A stretch of 64,000 bases of DNA. Source: Flavobacteriales bacterium UBA4110. Its GTDB lineage: Bacteria; Bacteroidota; Bacteroidia; Flavobacteriales; Weeksellaceae. The DNA lies in NCBI GenBank assembly GCA_002383165.1, contig DFXK01000002.1:226638-290637 (forward strand), in the 5' to 3' direction. The notes under the pieces were generated by a model. That model saw only the letters and a list, made by a program, of their open reading frames with translations. It did no database searches and had not been told where the DNA came from. Made by a program: the position numbers and the translations under genes. This document shows positions 7,931 to 15,927 of this stretch, in pieces (positions within the stretch are counted from its first letter, which is position 1; the number at the start of each line of letters is the position of its first letter).

Positions 7931-9718
7931 ATGAAGACATTATTACATTACCTCAAACCACACAAATGGCTGATTATTGCCTCTCTGGTTTTAGCCGCTA
8001 TAAATCAGGTATTTTCATTATTTGCACCAGCAATCACAGGGAATATTCTGGACCAACTCGTAACACATCCGCATTTTTTTAATAAAGAAAAAACATTATC
8101 CAGAGATTTAAATCAATTCCTTTATGGAACCGATATTTATCACGGCGCATTTTACTTTTTAGGATTACTGATAGGAACTGCAATGGTGAGTAGAATTGCA
8201 AAAGCATTTCAAGACTACGCTGTCAATGTCATTACTCAAAAATTTGGAGCTAATACTTTCACGGATGGATTGCAGCATTCTATGGCATTACCTTATCAGG
8301 ATTTCGAAGACCAGAGAAGTGGAGAAACTTTATCGATTTTGACCAAAGTAAGAGAAGATTCGGTGAAGTTTATTACGAATTTCATTAATGTCTTTTTTGG
8401 GATTTTGGTAAGTATCATTTTCGTTTCAGTTTATGCAATTAGACTTCATTGGTCGATAATGCCGGTTTACATTGTCGGGATTTTTCTGATTGCATTTGTA
8501 ACCAATCTTTTAAGTAAAAGAATCAAAAATATACAGAAAACGATTGTTGTGGAAACTACAAGTTTAGCAGGAAGTACCACCGAAAGTTTGAGAAACATCG
8601 AAATTGTAAAAAGTTTAGGTTTGACCAAACAGGAAATTAACCGTCTGAATAACAATACTTACAAAATCCTTGGTTTAGAATTGAAGAAGGTAAAGAGTAT
8701 ACGTTCATTAAGTTTCATTCAGGGAACAATGGTTAATTTTCTTCAACAATTGATTACGTTAACACTTTTATATTTGATTTTCAGAGATGTTGTAACGCCA
8801 GGACAATATTTGTCATTGATGTTTTACGGATTTTTCATTTTTGGTCCGATGCAGGAAATCGGGAATATCATTATTTCTTACCGAGAAGCCGAAGCATCAT
8901 TGCGCAATTTCGATAATCTGATGAAAAAACCAGTTGAAGAAAAACCACAAACGCCAAAACAAATCGGTTCAATTGAGGAATTGGAGTTCAAACACATTTC
9001 TTTTAAACATCAATCCGCTCAATATAAAGCTTTGAATAATATTTCATTCGATGTAAAAAATGGAGAAACGATTGCGTTTGTAGGTCCGAGTGGTTCAGGG
9101 AAAAGTACCTTGGTTAAATTATTGGTTGGATTGTATCGACCTCAGGAAGGCAATATTTTCTATAATCAAATCAACGGAAAAGAATTTGACTTTGATGAAT
9201 TGAGAAATCAAATCGGATTTGTAACTCAGGACACGCAACTTTTTGCAGGAACAATCAAAGAAAATCTTCTTTTCGTGAATCCAAACGCCAGTGAAGAAGA
9301 CATCGAACTCGCTTTGAAAAAATCAAGCACTAAAACTTTATTGGAACGGGCTGAAAAAGGAATCGAAACAGTCATCGGCGAAGGCGGACTGAAATTAAGC
9401 GGAGGCGAAAAACAGAGAATTGCGATTGCAAGAGCATTATTGAGAAAACCAAATTTATTGATTTTTGACGAAGCGACTTCCGCTTTGGACAGTATCACTG
9501 AAGAAGAAATCACTTCAACTATCAAGGAAATTTCTGAACAAAAAGAACAAATCACAGTTCTGATTGCCCACAGATTAAGCACGATTATGCACGCCGACAG
9601 AATCTACGTTTTGGAACGCGGACAAGTCATAGAAACCGGCTCCCACGAAAACCTGATTGCTGAAAAAGGTTTGTATTATGCGATGTGGAGACAGCAGATT
9701 GGGGAGAGGAAGATTTGA
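7931..9718 (+). CDS. ABC transporter, fused permease/ATPase (exporter type)
   Basis: A 595-residue half-transporter. An N-terminal membrane domain of about six helices (residues 12-320) is followed by an ATP-binding domain (about 350-595). The latter has Walker A GPSGSGKST, signature LSGGEKQRIA, Walker B LLIFDEATSALD and an H-loop IAHR. This is the MsbA/LmrA-like exporter layout, working as a homodimer or with another half-transporter. Substrates could be lipids, drugs or peptides; none can be chosen from sequence. It is transcribed away from scoB with a 117-bp divergent region between them. Confidence 0.88.
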   Translation: MKTLLHYLKPHKWLIIASLVLAAINQVFSLFAPAITGNILDQLVTHPHFFNKEKTLSRDLNQFLYGTDIYHGAFYFLGLLIGTAMVSRIAKAFQDYAVNVITQKFGANTFTDGLQHSMALPYQDFEDQRSGETLSILTKVREDSVKFITNFINVFFGILVSIIFVSVYAIRLHWSIMPVYIVGIFLIAFVTNLLSKRIKNIQKTIVVETTSLAGSTTESLRNIEIVKSLGLTKQEINRLNNNTYKILGLELKKVKSIRSLSFIQGTMVNFLQQLITLTLLYLIFRDVVTPGQYLSLMFYGFFIFGPMQEIGNIIISYREAEASLRNFDNLMKKPVEEKPQTPKQIGSIEELEFKHISFKHQSAQYKALNNISFDVKNGETIAFVGPSGSGKSTLVKLLVGLYRPQEGNIFYNQINGKEFDFDELRNQIGFVTQDTQLFAGTIKENLLFVNPNASEEDIELALKKSSTKTLLERAEKGIETVIGEGGLKLSGGEKQRIAIARALLRKPNLLIFDEATSALDSITEEEITSTIKEISEQKEQITVLIAHRLSTIMHADRIYVLERGQVIETGSHENLIAEKGLYYAMWRQQIGERKI

Positions 9719-9782
9719 AATATTGTAGTTTAAAAAATTCTATGTTTTAATTGCTTATATTTCAGTTTTCTTCACAATCTAA

Positions 9783-11675
9783 ATGAAACGAATAAAAATG
9801 ATAACAATACCAATAAATATTAACCTTCCCGACCTTTGGGCAACAAAGACATTTACAAAAGATAAATGGGGAGAAATTAACTTGATTGTTGGTCCCAACG
9901 GAACAGGAAAATCACTTTTTGCCGACCAACTCAAACAACAAATACAACAACAAGGTTATAAACCAAGATTGTTAAATGCTGAAAGACTTTCAGGACTTGA
10001 AAGGCAACAATATCATTTTTATGGAAATAGTAATTTTAATGATGGCTTAAATATTTCTCAGTTTAATGATTTAAAAAATTATGGTGAGCAATTTGGACTT
10101 TCTACATCTGCATTTATAATTCTAAAAGAAAGACTTGACGTTAGGGTAAAGATTGAAGCATTATTATCTGATATTTTTAGTAAAACAATTCGACTTGTTG
10201 AAGAAGGTGGATATCTCAAACCAAAAATTCAAAATAATTCAGGAGGTGCAGAATACGGCTTAAAAGAGAAAGAATGTCACGGTTTAAAAGAATTAATGAC
10301 ACTTCTTACATTTCTTTATGATGAAAGTAAAGACTGCCTCATACTTGATGAGCCTGAACTCCATTTGCATCCTCAATTTCAGTCCTTTTTGCTAGGTGAA
10401 ATTAGAAAATTTGCAGGTGACCCAAAAGTTGACCCAACGAAGAAATTGTTTTTTATCATTACACATTCGCCTTACTTTTTGGATTTACGTAGTATTGACG
10501 ATTTAAAAAGCATTCTTGTGTGTCATTACAATGAACCACCGAATTACGTTGACACTTTAGATGCACAAGATGAATATATATTAAGAAAGTTTTTACCTCG
10601 ATTTAACACACATCATAAGCAATTTTTCTTTTCACCTAATCCAGTATTTGTTGAAGGATATACCGACCAACAAATTATAACTTTACTCTTTGACAAGCTA
10701 GACTATAACATTAGTGCATCGGGTTCAAGTATTATTGATGTTGGTGGAAAAGACGAATTAGCAGTTTTCTTTAGACTTTGTAAAAAGCTAAATATCAAAG
10801 CAAGAATAATTGCTGATTTAGATGCATTTTTCAAAGGAAAATTAAGAGAAGTGGCACAACAAGATGAATGCTGTACAAAATATATTCAAGATAATGGATT
10901 AGGGACGGATTTATCGAGACTCATTGGCGAATTAGACCAAAAATTAAAATTAATTGCTGATGAACTAGTTATAAAAACAGTTACAGATTCAGATGTGAAT
11001 CATATAATTAACTACTTAAAATCAATAATTGGAATTGCTGATAAAAGAAACTCTGTAATCACTTCAATGTTAATTGCTTTGGTAAAATTTAAAGACAAAA
11101 TATTTGCTGAAGTATCACCAACACAACAAGGAGAAATCAATTACATAATCCCACGATTTAATCATTTAATTGGAGCTTTTAAAGCTGCAAACATTTCTAT
11201 ATTTCCAAAAGGAGAAATTGAACATTACTATACTCAAACAGCAATGGATTATTTAAATTTTACTGACAAGGATAAAAATACATCATTTCATACTGAACGA
11301 GATTACATTCTAGCTTGTACTGATACAAAAGAATTAGAAACAAATTATGGAGAACTTATTCCTATTTTGAAATCTTCTGTACCTCAAATTAAAGTTGATT
11401 TAAGTAAACACCTTAAATTTCAAATTGTTGAATGGTTGCAAACAGTACAAAGAGCAATTTCTAAGGGTGACATAACCGAAATAAACGGGCTAAAAGCCAA
11501 TGCTAAAATCGACTATAAATTATTTAGCCAAATTATTGAAGTAATTGAATTGAAAATTGAAGATGACAAGACGTTTATTTGTAAAATCAAAATCAGTAAA
11601 TCTTTGACAAGTATTGACCAAGAAATATCATTTACTGAAACAACCATACCTCATAGCTTTGAATTTAAAATTTAA
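9783..11675 (+). CDS. OLD-like AAA ATPase with C-terminal TOPRIM domain
   Basis: A 630-residue protein joining an SMC/ABC-type ATPase to a TOPRIM nuclease-like domain. Walker A GPNGTGKS is at 37-44, Walker B CLILDEPELHLHP near 190, and FIITHSPYF follows. The TOPRIM segment has the key Glu in FVEGYTD (about 290) and an acidic pair in IADLDAFF (about 350). This matches the overcoming-lysogenization-defect (OLD) family, several of which act in phage defence; a merged PARIS-like protein is an alternative. Neighbours are toxin-antitoxin genes and a repeated scoA fragment, which fits a mobile accessory gene. The start at 9783 is uncertain; an in-frame ATG follows at 9798. Anti-phage function is inference. 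Confidence 0.75.
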   Translation: MKRIKMITIPININLPDLWATKTFTKDKWGEINLIVGPNGTGKSLFADQLKQQIQQQGYKPRLLNAERLSGLERQQYHFYGNSNFNDGLNISQFNDLKNYGEQFGLSTSAFIILKERLDVRVKIEALLSDIFSKTIRLVEEGGYLKPKIQNNSGGAEYGLKEKECHGLKELMTLLTFLYDESKDCLILDEPELHLHPQFQSFLLGEIRKFAGDPKVDPTKKLFFIITHSPYFLDLRSIDDLKSILVCHYNEPPNYVDTLDAQDEYILRKFLPRFNTHHKQFFFSPNPVFVEGYTDQQIITLLFDKLDYNISASGSSIIDVGGKDELAVFFRLCKKLNIKARIIADLDAFFKGKLREVAQQDECCTKYIQDNGLGTDLSRLIGELDQKLKLIADELVIKTVTDSDVNHIINYLKSIIGIADKRNSVITSMLIALVKFKDKIFAEVSPTQQGEINYIIPRFNHLIGAFKAANISIFPKGEIEHYYTQTAMDYLNFTDKDKNTSFHTERDYILACTDTKELETNYGELIPILKSSVPQIKVDLSKHLKFQIVEWLQTVQRAISKGDITEINGLKANAKIDYKLFSQIIEVIELKIEDDKTFICKIKISKSLTSIDQEISFTETTIPHSFEFKI

Positions 11676-11705
11676 ACTACAACCATAGAATATTAACAAA
11701 ATACT

Positions 11706-11769
11706 AAACTAAAATCTTCTTTCGCACAGTCCACTGTTCTATCCTCCTCTCATAATTCTCAGCTAGGGA
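11706..11769 (-). repeat. Degenerate copy of the 3' end of scoA (copy 3)
   Basis: Read on the minus strand this stretch encodes ENYERRIEQWTVRKK, which aligns with the last residues of ScoA ([15 protein letters not shown]). It matches 13084-13145 at most positions with one extra base, and has lost the stop codon. It lies between the OLD-like gene and the parD promoter. It is the most diverged of three copies in this block. Confidence 0.75.
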
Positions 11770-11781
11770 AATAATTAAAAA

Positions 11782-11832
11782 TTTGCAAAACATACCAAAA
11801 CTTGGTATATTTGATTTGAAATTAAAATCAAA
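11782..11832 (+). promoter_or_regulatory. Promoter and operators of the ParDE-like pair
   Basis: TTTG at 11782-11785 and TATATTTG at 11806-11813 fit the Bacteroidota -33/-7 promoter with a 20-base spacer. A perfect 7-bp inverted repeat (ATACCAA at 11792-11798, TTGGTAT at 11802-11808) overlaps the -7 element. A second inverted repeat (TTTGATTT 11810-11817, AAATCAAA 11825-11832) follows before the ATG at 11838. This is the expected layout for autorepression by the antitoxin. Confidence 0.65.
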
Positions 11833-11837
11833 ATGTA

Positions 11838-12086
11838 ATGGCTAAGAATACTTCAATTTTATTAGGCGATTATTTCGATAATTTTATTAATTCTCAAATC
11901 AAAGATGGCAAATATTCCTCTGCCAGCGAAGTTGTCCGAGCTGCTTTGCGACTATTCGAGCACGAAGAAACTAAGAAAACCGAATTGATAAAAGAACTCA
12001 AAAAAGGCGAAAAATCTGGATTCTCATCAGACTTTGACCGTGAAAAATTCAAACAGAATCTGCATCAGAAATATTCTGCCGAATAA
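11838..12086 (+). CDS. ParD-like type II antitoxin
   Basis: An 82-residue ribbon-helix-helix protein of the ParD/CC2985 family: SILLGDYFDNFINSQIKDGKYSSASEVVRAALRLFEHEE at residues 5-46, then a charged toxin-binding tail. It should neutralise the ParE-like protein encoded next and repress its own promoter. The stop codon overlaps the toxin ATG by one base (TAATG), typical of such pairs. An earlier ATG at 11833 is followed at once by TAA and cannot be used. Confidence 0.88.
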   Translation: MAKNTSILLGDYFDNFINSQIKDGKYSSASEVVRAALRLFEHEETKKTELIKELKKGEKSGFSSDFDREKFKQNLHQKYSAE

Positions 12087-12379
12087 TGAATTACAAAATC
12101 AGTAAACTGGCTGAGATTGATTTAGAAAATATCTGGCTTTATACTTTTGAAGAATGGTCGCTGGAGCAAGCGGACTATTATTATGATTTGATTATGAATG
12201 AAATCGAATATATTTCTGACAATCCAAAATACGGGAAAGATTATAACGAAATCAGAAAAGGGTATTATCGTTCCCGAGTTAAATCACATTTTATTTTTTA
12301 TAAAATCAATTTGAAAGACGAAACAATAGAAATCGTCCGAATTCTTCATCAACAGATGGACATTGATTTGCACATTTAA
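12086..12379 (+). CDS. RelE/ParE-family toxin
   Basis: A 97-residue ParE/RelE-fold protein: YKISKLAEIDLENIWLYTFEEWSLEQADYYY in the N-terminal half, IRKGYYRSRVKSHFIFYKI in the core and IVRILHQQMD near the end, the standard ParE pattern. ParE toxins usually poison DNA gyrase, whereas RelE relatives cleave mRNA; the strong ParE-type motifs and ParD partner favour the former. It overlaps the antitoxin gene by one base and is followed within 20 bases by a scoA-end repeat. Confidence 0.88.
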   Translation: MNYKISKLAEIDLENIWLYTFEEWSLEQADYYYDLIMNEIEYISDNPKYGKDYNEIRKGYYRSRVKSHFIFYKINLKDETIEIVRILHQQMDIDLHI

Positions 12380-12395
12380 TGAGTGAAAAATTCAT

Positions 12396-12464
12396 AAACT
12401 TATCTCTTCGTCACAGTCCTCTGCTCTATCCTTTTCTCATAATTCTCACCTTGGAAAATCCTTT
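12396..12464 (-). repeat. Copy of the 3' end of scoA (copy 2)
   Basis: These 69 bases match 13084-13152, the true end of scoA, at 65 positions. On the minus strand it encodes [17 protein letters not shown] plus a stop, in frame with ScoA. Three of the four differences are synonymous codon changes. It lies between parE and mazE, and the similarity stops at 12464. Confidence 0.92.
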
Positions 12465-12491
12465 AAAATAAAATTTGTCATATTAAATAAA

Positions 12492-12507
12492 AGTAATTAC
12501 TTTGTAA
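12492..12507. promoter_or_regulatory. Palindromes upstream of mazE
   Basis: AGTAATTACT (12492-12501) is a perfect 10-bp palindrome and overlaps a second inverted repeat, TTAC-TTT-GTAA (12497-12507). Both lie 19-34 bases before the mazE start, within the likely promoter. This is a candidate operator for MazE/MazEF autorepression. Confidence 0.45.
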
Positions 12508-12525
12508 TAACAAACCAGTTCAGTT

Positions 12526-12771
12526 ATGGAATTATCTGTCATTAATATTGGAAATTCTAAAGGAATAAGACTCTCAAAAACAATTCTTGAGAAATATAAT
12601 ATTCAGGATAAAATAGAACTCATTCTTGAGAAGGGTTTCATTGTTTTAAAACCTAAAACAGAACCAAGAAAAAATTGGGAAAAGGCATTTAAAACAATGC
12701 ACGAAAATGGAGAAGACCAAATGCTGATCGATGACATTTTTGAAGATGAAAATTTTGAAGAATGGAAATAA
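12526..12771 (+). CDS. mazE: MazE-like antitoxin (AbrB/SpoVT fold)
   Basis: An 81-residue antitoxin with the swapped-hairpin DNA-binding domain: VINIGNSKGIRLSKTILEKYNIQDKIELILEKGFIVLKP (residues 4-43). The acidic C-terminal tail (DDIFEDENFEEW) is suited to wrap the toxin. Its last 10 bases overlap the start of mazF in another frame, indicating coupled translation. It probably represses its own promoter together with MazF. Confidence 0.88.
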   Translation: MELSVINIGNSKGIRLSKTILEKYNIQDKIELILEKGFIVLKPKTEPRKNWEKAFKTMHENGEDQMLIDDIFEDENFEEWK

Positions 12772-13085
12772 GCCAATATGAAATTGTGCTGGTAAATCTT
12801 GATCCAACCGTTGGAAGCCAAATAAAGAAAACCAGACCTTGTGTTGTTATTTCTCCTAACGAAATGAATAAATATCTCAATACAATTGTTATTGCTCCGA
12901 TGACAAGTTCTTCTAGACCTTATCCAACTCGAGTTGAAGTGCAAACCAATAACAAAAAAGGATGGATAGTTATTGATCAAATCAGAGCTGTGGATAGAAA
13001 AAGAATAACAAAAATCTTCGGAAAATTATCTGTAAACGAAATTATAGAAGTAAAAAATGTACTTAAAGAAACATTTGTTGACTAA
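12762..13085 (+). CDS. mazF: MazF/PemK-family mRNA endonuclease toxin
   Basis: A 107-residue PemK/MazF toxin. Family motifs are YEIVLVNLDPTVGSQIKKTRPCVVIS (6-31), IVIAPMTSSSRPYPTRV (44-60) and WIVIDQIRAVDRKRI (69-83), including the conserved Arg of the RPCVV motif and the Thr/Ser of PMTSS. It should cleave RNA at short recognition sequences and be held in check by MazE. The gene ends two bases before the stop codon of convergent scoA, so there is no room for a terminator between them. Confidence 0.9.
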   Translation: MEISQYEIVLVNLDPTVGSQIKKTRPCVVISPNEMNKYLNTIVIAPMTSSSRPYPTRVEVQTNNKKGWIVIDQIRAVDRKRITKIFGKLSVNEIIEVKNVLKETFVD

Positions 13086-13087
13086 AC

Positions 13088-13786
13088 TTATCTCTTCCTC
13101 ACAGTCCTCTGTTCAATCCTCTTCTCATAATTCTCACCTTGGAAAATCCTTTGAATCATAATTCCGGGAATATGGATTTCGTTTGGGTCTAGTTGTCCTG
13201 GTTCTACCAATTCTTCCACTTCTGCAATGGTAATTTTTCCGGCTCCAGCCATTGGAAAATTAAAATTACGTGCTGAACCTTTGAAAATCAAGTTTCCAGC
13301 GTGGTCACCTTTCCAGGCTTTTACGATTGAGAATTCAGCGTTATAAGCGTGTTCCAAGATATGAGGTTTTCCGTTGAAATCTTTGACTTCTTTACCTTCC
13401 GCAATTTCGGTTCCGAATCCCGCTGGCGTATAAAATGCCGGAATCCCAGCTTGTGCGGCTCTGCATTTTTCAGCAAGCGTTCCTTGAGGCGTCAATTCTA
13501 CTTCCAATTCTCCGGATAACATCTGACGTTCGAATTCTGCGTTTTCTCCAACATAGGAAGAAATCATTTTCTTGATTTGTTTTTTCTGTAATAATAGGCC
13601 CAAACCGAAATCATCAACGCCTGCATTATTGGAAATACAAGTCAAATTATTGACATTTTTCTTTACCAATTCCGAAATACAATTCTCAGGAATCCCGCAA
13701 AGACCGAATCCGCCAAGCATTACCGTCATTCCGTTTTCTATATCTTTTACCGCCTCTTCAGCATTTTTGACTCTTTTATCGATCAT
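13088..13786 (-). CDS. scoA: 3-oxoacid CoA-transferase, subunit A
   Basis: A 232-residue CoA-transferase family I alpha subunit. It starts [50 protein letters not shown] is the CoA-binding signature near residue 30. [47 protein letters not shown] and an N/F-rich [10 protein letters not shown] segment follow. The ATG at 13784-13786 is chosen because the upstream in-frame start at 13852 adds 22 residues lacking similarity to the family. It partners scoB at 7160-7813. The last ~65 bases recur twice downstream among accessory genes. Confidence 0.92.
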   Translation of the reverse strand: MIDKRVKNAEEAVKDIENGMTVMLGGFGLCGIPENCISELVKKNVNNLTCISNNAGVDDFGLGLLLQKKQIKKMISSYVGENAEFERQMLSGELEVELTPQGTLAEKCRAAQAGIPAFYTPAGFGTEIAEGKEVKDFNGKPHILEHAYNAEFSIVKAWKGDHAGNLIFKGSARNFNFPMAGAGKITIAEVEELVEPGQLDPNEIHIPGIMIQRIFQGENYEKRIEQRTVRKR

Positions 13787-13879
13787 AAATTTAATTTTAA
13801 ACCGTTCTGTTTGTTCGCTGATAAATATATAAAAACCCGACGAACCGCTCAAACAAATCTGAAATAGTTTGGAAATTAA

Positions 13880-13932
13880 ACAAAAAACCTTTCAAAACTT
13901 CAGATCAAAAAAATCCCCGGTTTTGAAAGGTT
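13880..13932 (-). terminator. Terminator after the NAD(P)-binding protein gene
   Basis: A 13-bp perfect stem (13886-13898 with 13920-13932), with a 21-base loop and a T-run on the minus strand after the distal arm. It lies 22 bases past the stop codon of the minus-strand gene at 13955. Confidence 0.75.
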
Positions 13933-13954
13933 ACAAACTAAAAAATTATAAAAA

Positions 13955-14605
13955 TTAGTAAGCAGCTGTAAATCTCTGCTTTACAAAATTATTTTGCTCC
14001 AGCTCATCTACCAAAGCTACAGCAACATCTTCTACGGAAAGAATACTTCTTCCGTTTTCATCAAAAACAGGATTTTCCAGCGCAGTTTTGTAACTTCCTT
14101 TTCTCACACCGGCGGTTCCAGGATGCATCTCGATTGCAGGAGAAAAAAATGTCCAATCCAGTGTATCATTTTTTTTGATCTCATTCAGATAATCTCTTGC
14201 TGCTAAAGCGCCAGGTTTGATATCCGCAGGAAAATCCGGACCGTCTACCAATTGCTGATCGCCGATAAATAAACTGCCCGCACCGCCCACTGTAATCAGC
14301 CTTTTGACACCGGATTTTTCAACAGCTTTTTCAATATTTTTGGAACCATTCAGAAAGTCGTCATAGAGATTCGGATTGGTCCAGCCTGGATTAAAAGTAT
14401 TAATTACAGCGTCACTACCTGCGAGAATTTTTGATAATTCTTCCACATTATTCACATCGCCGCTTACTGCAGTCACATTCGTAGTCTGCTCTACTTTAGT
14501 TGTGTCTCTTGCAATGGCTATCACAGCATAACCTCTGTCAGACAATTCCTTTACCACTTGTTTTCCAACGAAGCCTGTTGCTCCAATCACTGATACTTTT
14601 TTCAT
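13955..14605 (-). CDS. NAD(P)H-binding oxidoreductase (atypical SDR, YwnB-like)
   Basis: A 216-residue Rossmann-fold protein with the nucleotide motif IGATGFVGKQV at residues 7-17 and VTAVSGDVNN, AVINTFNPGW and GVKRLITVGGAGSLF typical of NmrA/YwnB-like atypical SDRs. There is no classical YxxxK motif. The substrate is unknown; relatives act in flavin or quinone reduction or as redox sensors. It lies directly downstream of an Rrf2-type regulator on the same strand. A TGTAATA/TATTACA palindrome in the 64-bp gap also appears in front of the regulator, so the two are probably co-controlled. Confidence 0.82.
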   Translation of the reverse strand: MKKVSVIGATGFVGKQVVKELSDRGYAVIAIARDTTKVEQTTNVTAVSGDVNNVEELSKILAGSDAVINTFNPGWTNPNLYDDFLNGSKNIEKAVEKSGVKRLITVGGAGSLFIGDQQLVDGPDFPADIKPGALAARDYLNEIKKNDTLDWTFFSPAIEMHPGTAGVRKGSYKTALENPVFDENGRSILSVEDVAVALVDELEQNNFVKQRFTAAY

Positions 14606-14633
14606 TTTAATTTTATTTTAAATTAATATTAAT

Positions 14634-14652
14634 TGTAATATATTTTATTACA
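14634..14652. promoter_or_regulatory. Palindrome between regulator and oxidoreductase (candidate Rrf2 operator)
   Basis: TGTAATA-TATTT-TATTACA is a perfect 7-bp inverted repeat with a 5-base spacer, 29 bases upstream of the oxidoreductase ATG. Nearly the same box occurs upstream of the rrf2-type gene (15111-15129). Confidence 0.55.
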
Positions 14653-14669
14653 TTTTACTTCAAAAAATT

Positions 14670-15080
14670 TTATTCGAATTGATTGACAAAATCTGACAAT
14701 CGCTTATTTCTCAGAAAATCATTGACGAGATCATTTGTTTCATTGAATAATACTTCAAGATTATTATTGATATCTTTTCCCACATTGCACACCGGATTTG
14801 GAAACTGATTTTTCTTCCCCAGAACCTCAGAGTTTTTTACCGCATTATAAATATCTGAAATAGCAATCTCTTCCGGTTTTTTGGAAATCCTAACCCCACC
14901 TTCTTTTCCCTTTCTGCTTTGTAATAGTCCTGTTTTTTTAAGATTAATGAGCTCTTTGCGCACAATAACTGGATTCACGTTGATGCTACCAGCAATCCAT
15001 TCAGATGTGAGCCATTCCGATGGTTCCTTTGCCAGAAGCGTCATTATATGTATTGCTGTTGCAAATCTTGTGTTATTCAT
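14670..15080 (-). CDS. Rrf2-family transcriptional regulator (YwnA-like)
   Basis: A 136-residue winged-helix regulator: FATAIHIMTLLAKEPSEWLTSEWIAGSINVNPVIVRKELINLKKTGLLQSRKGKEGGVRISK spans the Rrf2 DNA-binding domain (residues 6-67). IscR/NsrR-type proteins carry three cysteines for an Fe-S cluster, but only one cysteine is present here (Cys98). A cluster is therefore unlikely and a single redox-active thiol is possible. It should repress itself and the NAD(P)-binding protein through the shared TGTAA boxes. Repressor function and redox sensing are inferred from the family and layout. Confidence 0.85.
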   Translation of the reverse strand: MNNTRFATAIHIMTLLAKEPSEWLTSEWIAGSINVNPVIVRKELINLKKTGLLQSRKGKEGGVRISKKPEEIAISDIYNAVKNSEVLGKKNQFPNPVCNVGKDINNNLEVLFNETNDLVNDFLRNKRLSDFVNQFE

Positions 15081-15081
15081 A

Positions 15082-15129
15082 ATTTGTACAAATGTACTAC
15101 AATCTTTAATTGTAACAAATTATATTACA
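15082..15129. promoter_or_regulatory. Cluster of palindromes upstream of the Rrf2-type gene
   Basis: Three palindromes lie within 48 bases of the start: ATTTGTACAAAT (15082-15093), TACAAT-CTTTA-ATTGTA (15098-15114) and TGTAACA-AATTA-TATTACA (15111-15129). The last resembles the box at 14634-14652 with the same 5-base spacer. Together they suggest autoregulation. Confidence 0.5.
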
Positions 15130-15205
15130 GTTTAAATTTGAATTTTAACAAATCAATAACATTCACTTGGTTTTAAATTTGATGATGAGACGTAAATTTG
15201 AAAAT

Positions 15206-15871
15206 ATGAAAAATATAATATTGGCCGCAGCCGTGACGTTAGTTTCACAGTTTTCCTTGGCTCAAAGCAAAAGCGTTGCCGCATTCACATCGTTAAAAGT
15301 CTTTGACAAAATTCCGGTTCAGCTTATTCCCTCTTCGGATTACAAAGCAGAAATTTCTGGATCCAAATCAGATGATATAGAATTCGTAAATTCAGGCAAC
15401 GAACTAAAGGTTAGGATGAAAACACTGCAACTGTTGCAAGGCGACGATGTAAAAGTGGTGCTTTATTATAAAAATATAAATAGCATTCAGGCTAGCCAGG
15501 GCGCTGTGATTACTTCTGCAGATAAAATAAGTGCATCTAAGCTTGAGGTGACTTCCAATGAAGGCTCCCAGATTGATATTAATGTCGACACTGCTGTGTT
15601 AGAAGGGAAAGTTAATACCGGTGGAATACTGAAACTCGCAGGAGAATCTGACTCTCAATCGGTAGTTGTAAACACAGGTGGGAAATACGACGGACAAAAT
15701 CTTAAAACTTCCATTACAAGTATTACAACTAATGCCGGAGGACAGGCTTCCGTTTACGCCTCAAAATCTGTAGATGCTACTACTAGGGCTGGTGGCGTAA
15801 TTGATGTATATGGAAATCCTACCGCTAAAAATGAAAAAAAAGTCGTAGGTGGAAAAATCAACTACCACTAA
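15206..15871 (+). CDS. DUF2807 (head GIN domain) exported protein
   Basis: A 221-residue exported protein with a signal peptide (MKNIILAAAVTLVSQFSLAQ) and a repetitive beta-rich body typical of DUF2807: FTSLKVFDKIPVQLIPSSDYKAEISG, then alternating segments such as LEVTSNEGSQIDINV, LEGKVNTGGILKL and ASVYASKSVDATTRAGGVIDVYGNP. These domains fold as parallel beta structures with unknown ligands. The ATG at 15206 is chosen because the earlier in-frame ATG at 15167 precedes a poorly matching leader. It ends just before a bidirectional terminator. Confidence 0.82.
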   Translation: MKNIILAAAVTLVSQFSLAQSKSVAAFTSLKVFDKIPVQLIPSSDYKAEISGSKSDDIEFVNSGNELKVRMKTLQLLQGDDVKVVLYYKNINSIQASQGAVITSADKISASKLEVTSNEGSQIDINVDTAVLEGKVNTGGILKLAGESDSQSVVVNTGGKYDGQNLKTSITSITTNAGGQASVYASKSVDATTRAGGVIDVYGNPTAKNEKKVVGGKINYH

Positions 15872-15892
15872 GGTTTACAACTGATAAAAATA

Positions 15893-15926
15893 AGAAAAGA
15901 AACCTCCGGAAAATTCGGAGGTTTTT
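15893..15926. terminator. Bidirectional terminator
   Basis: AACCTCCG (15901-15908) pairs with CGGAGGTT (15916-15923). A T-run follows on the plus strand and a T-rich run on the minus strand. It separates the convergent DUF2807 and lacI-type genes. Confidence 0.85.
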
Positions 15927-15927
15927 G

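Noticed and set aside
12603..12980. Minus-strand ORF of 125 residues across mazEF
   Set aside because: It is antisense to two well-supported toxin-antitoxin genes and has no recognisable protein features.
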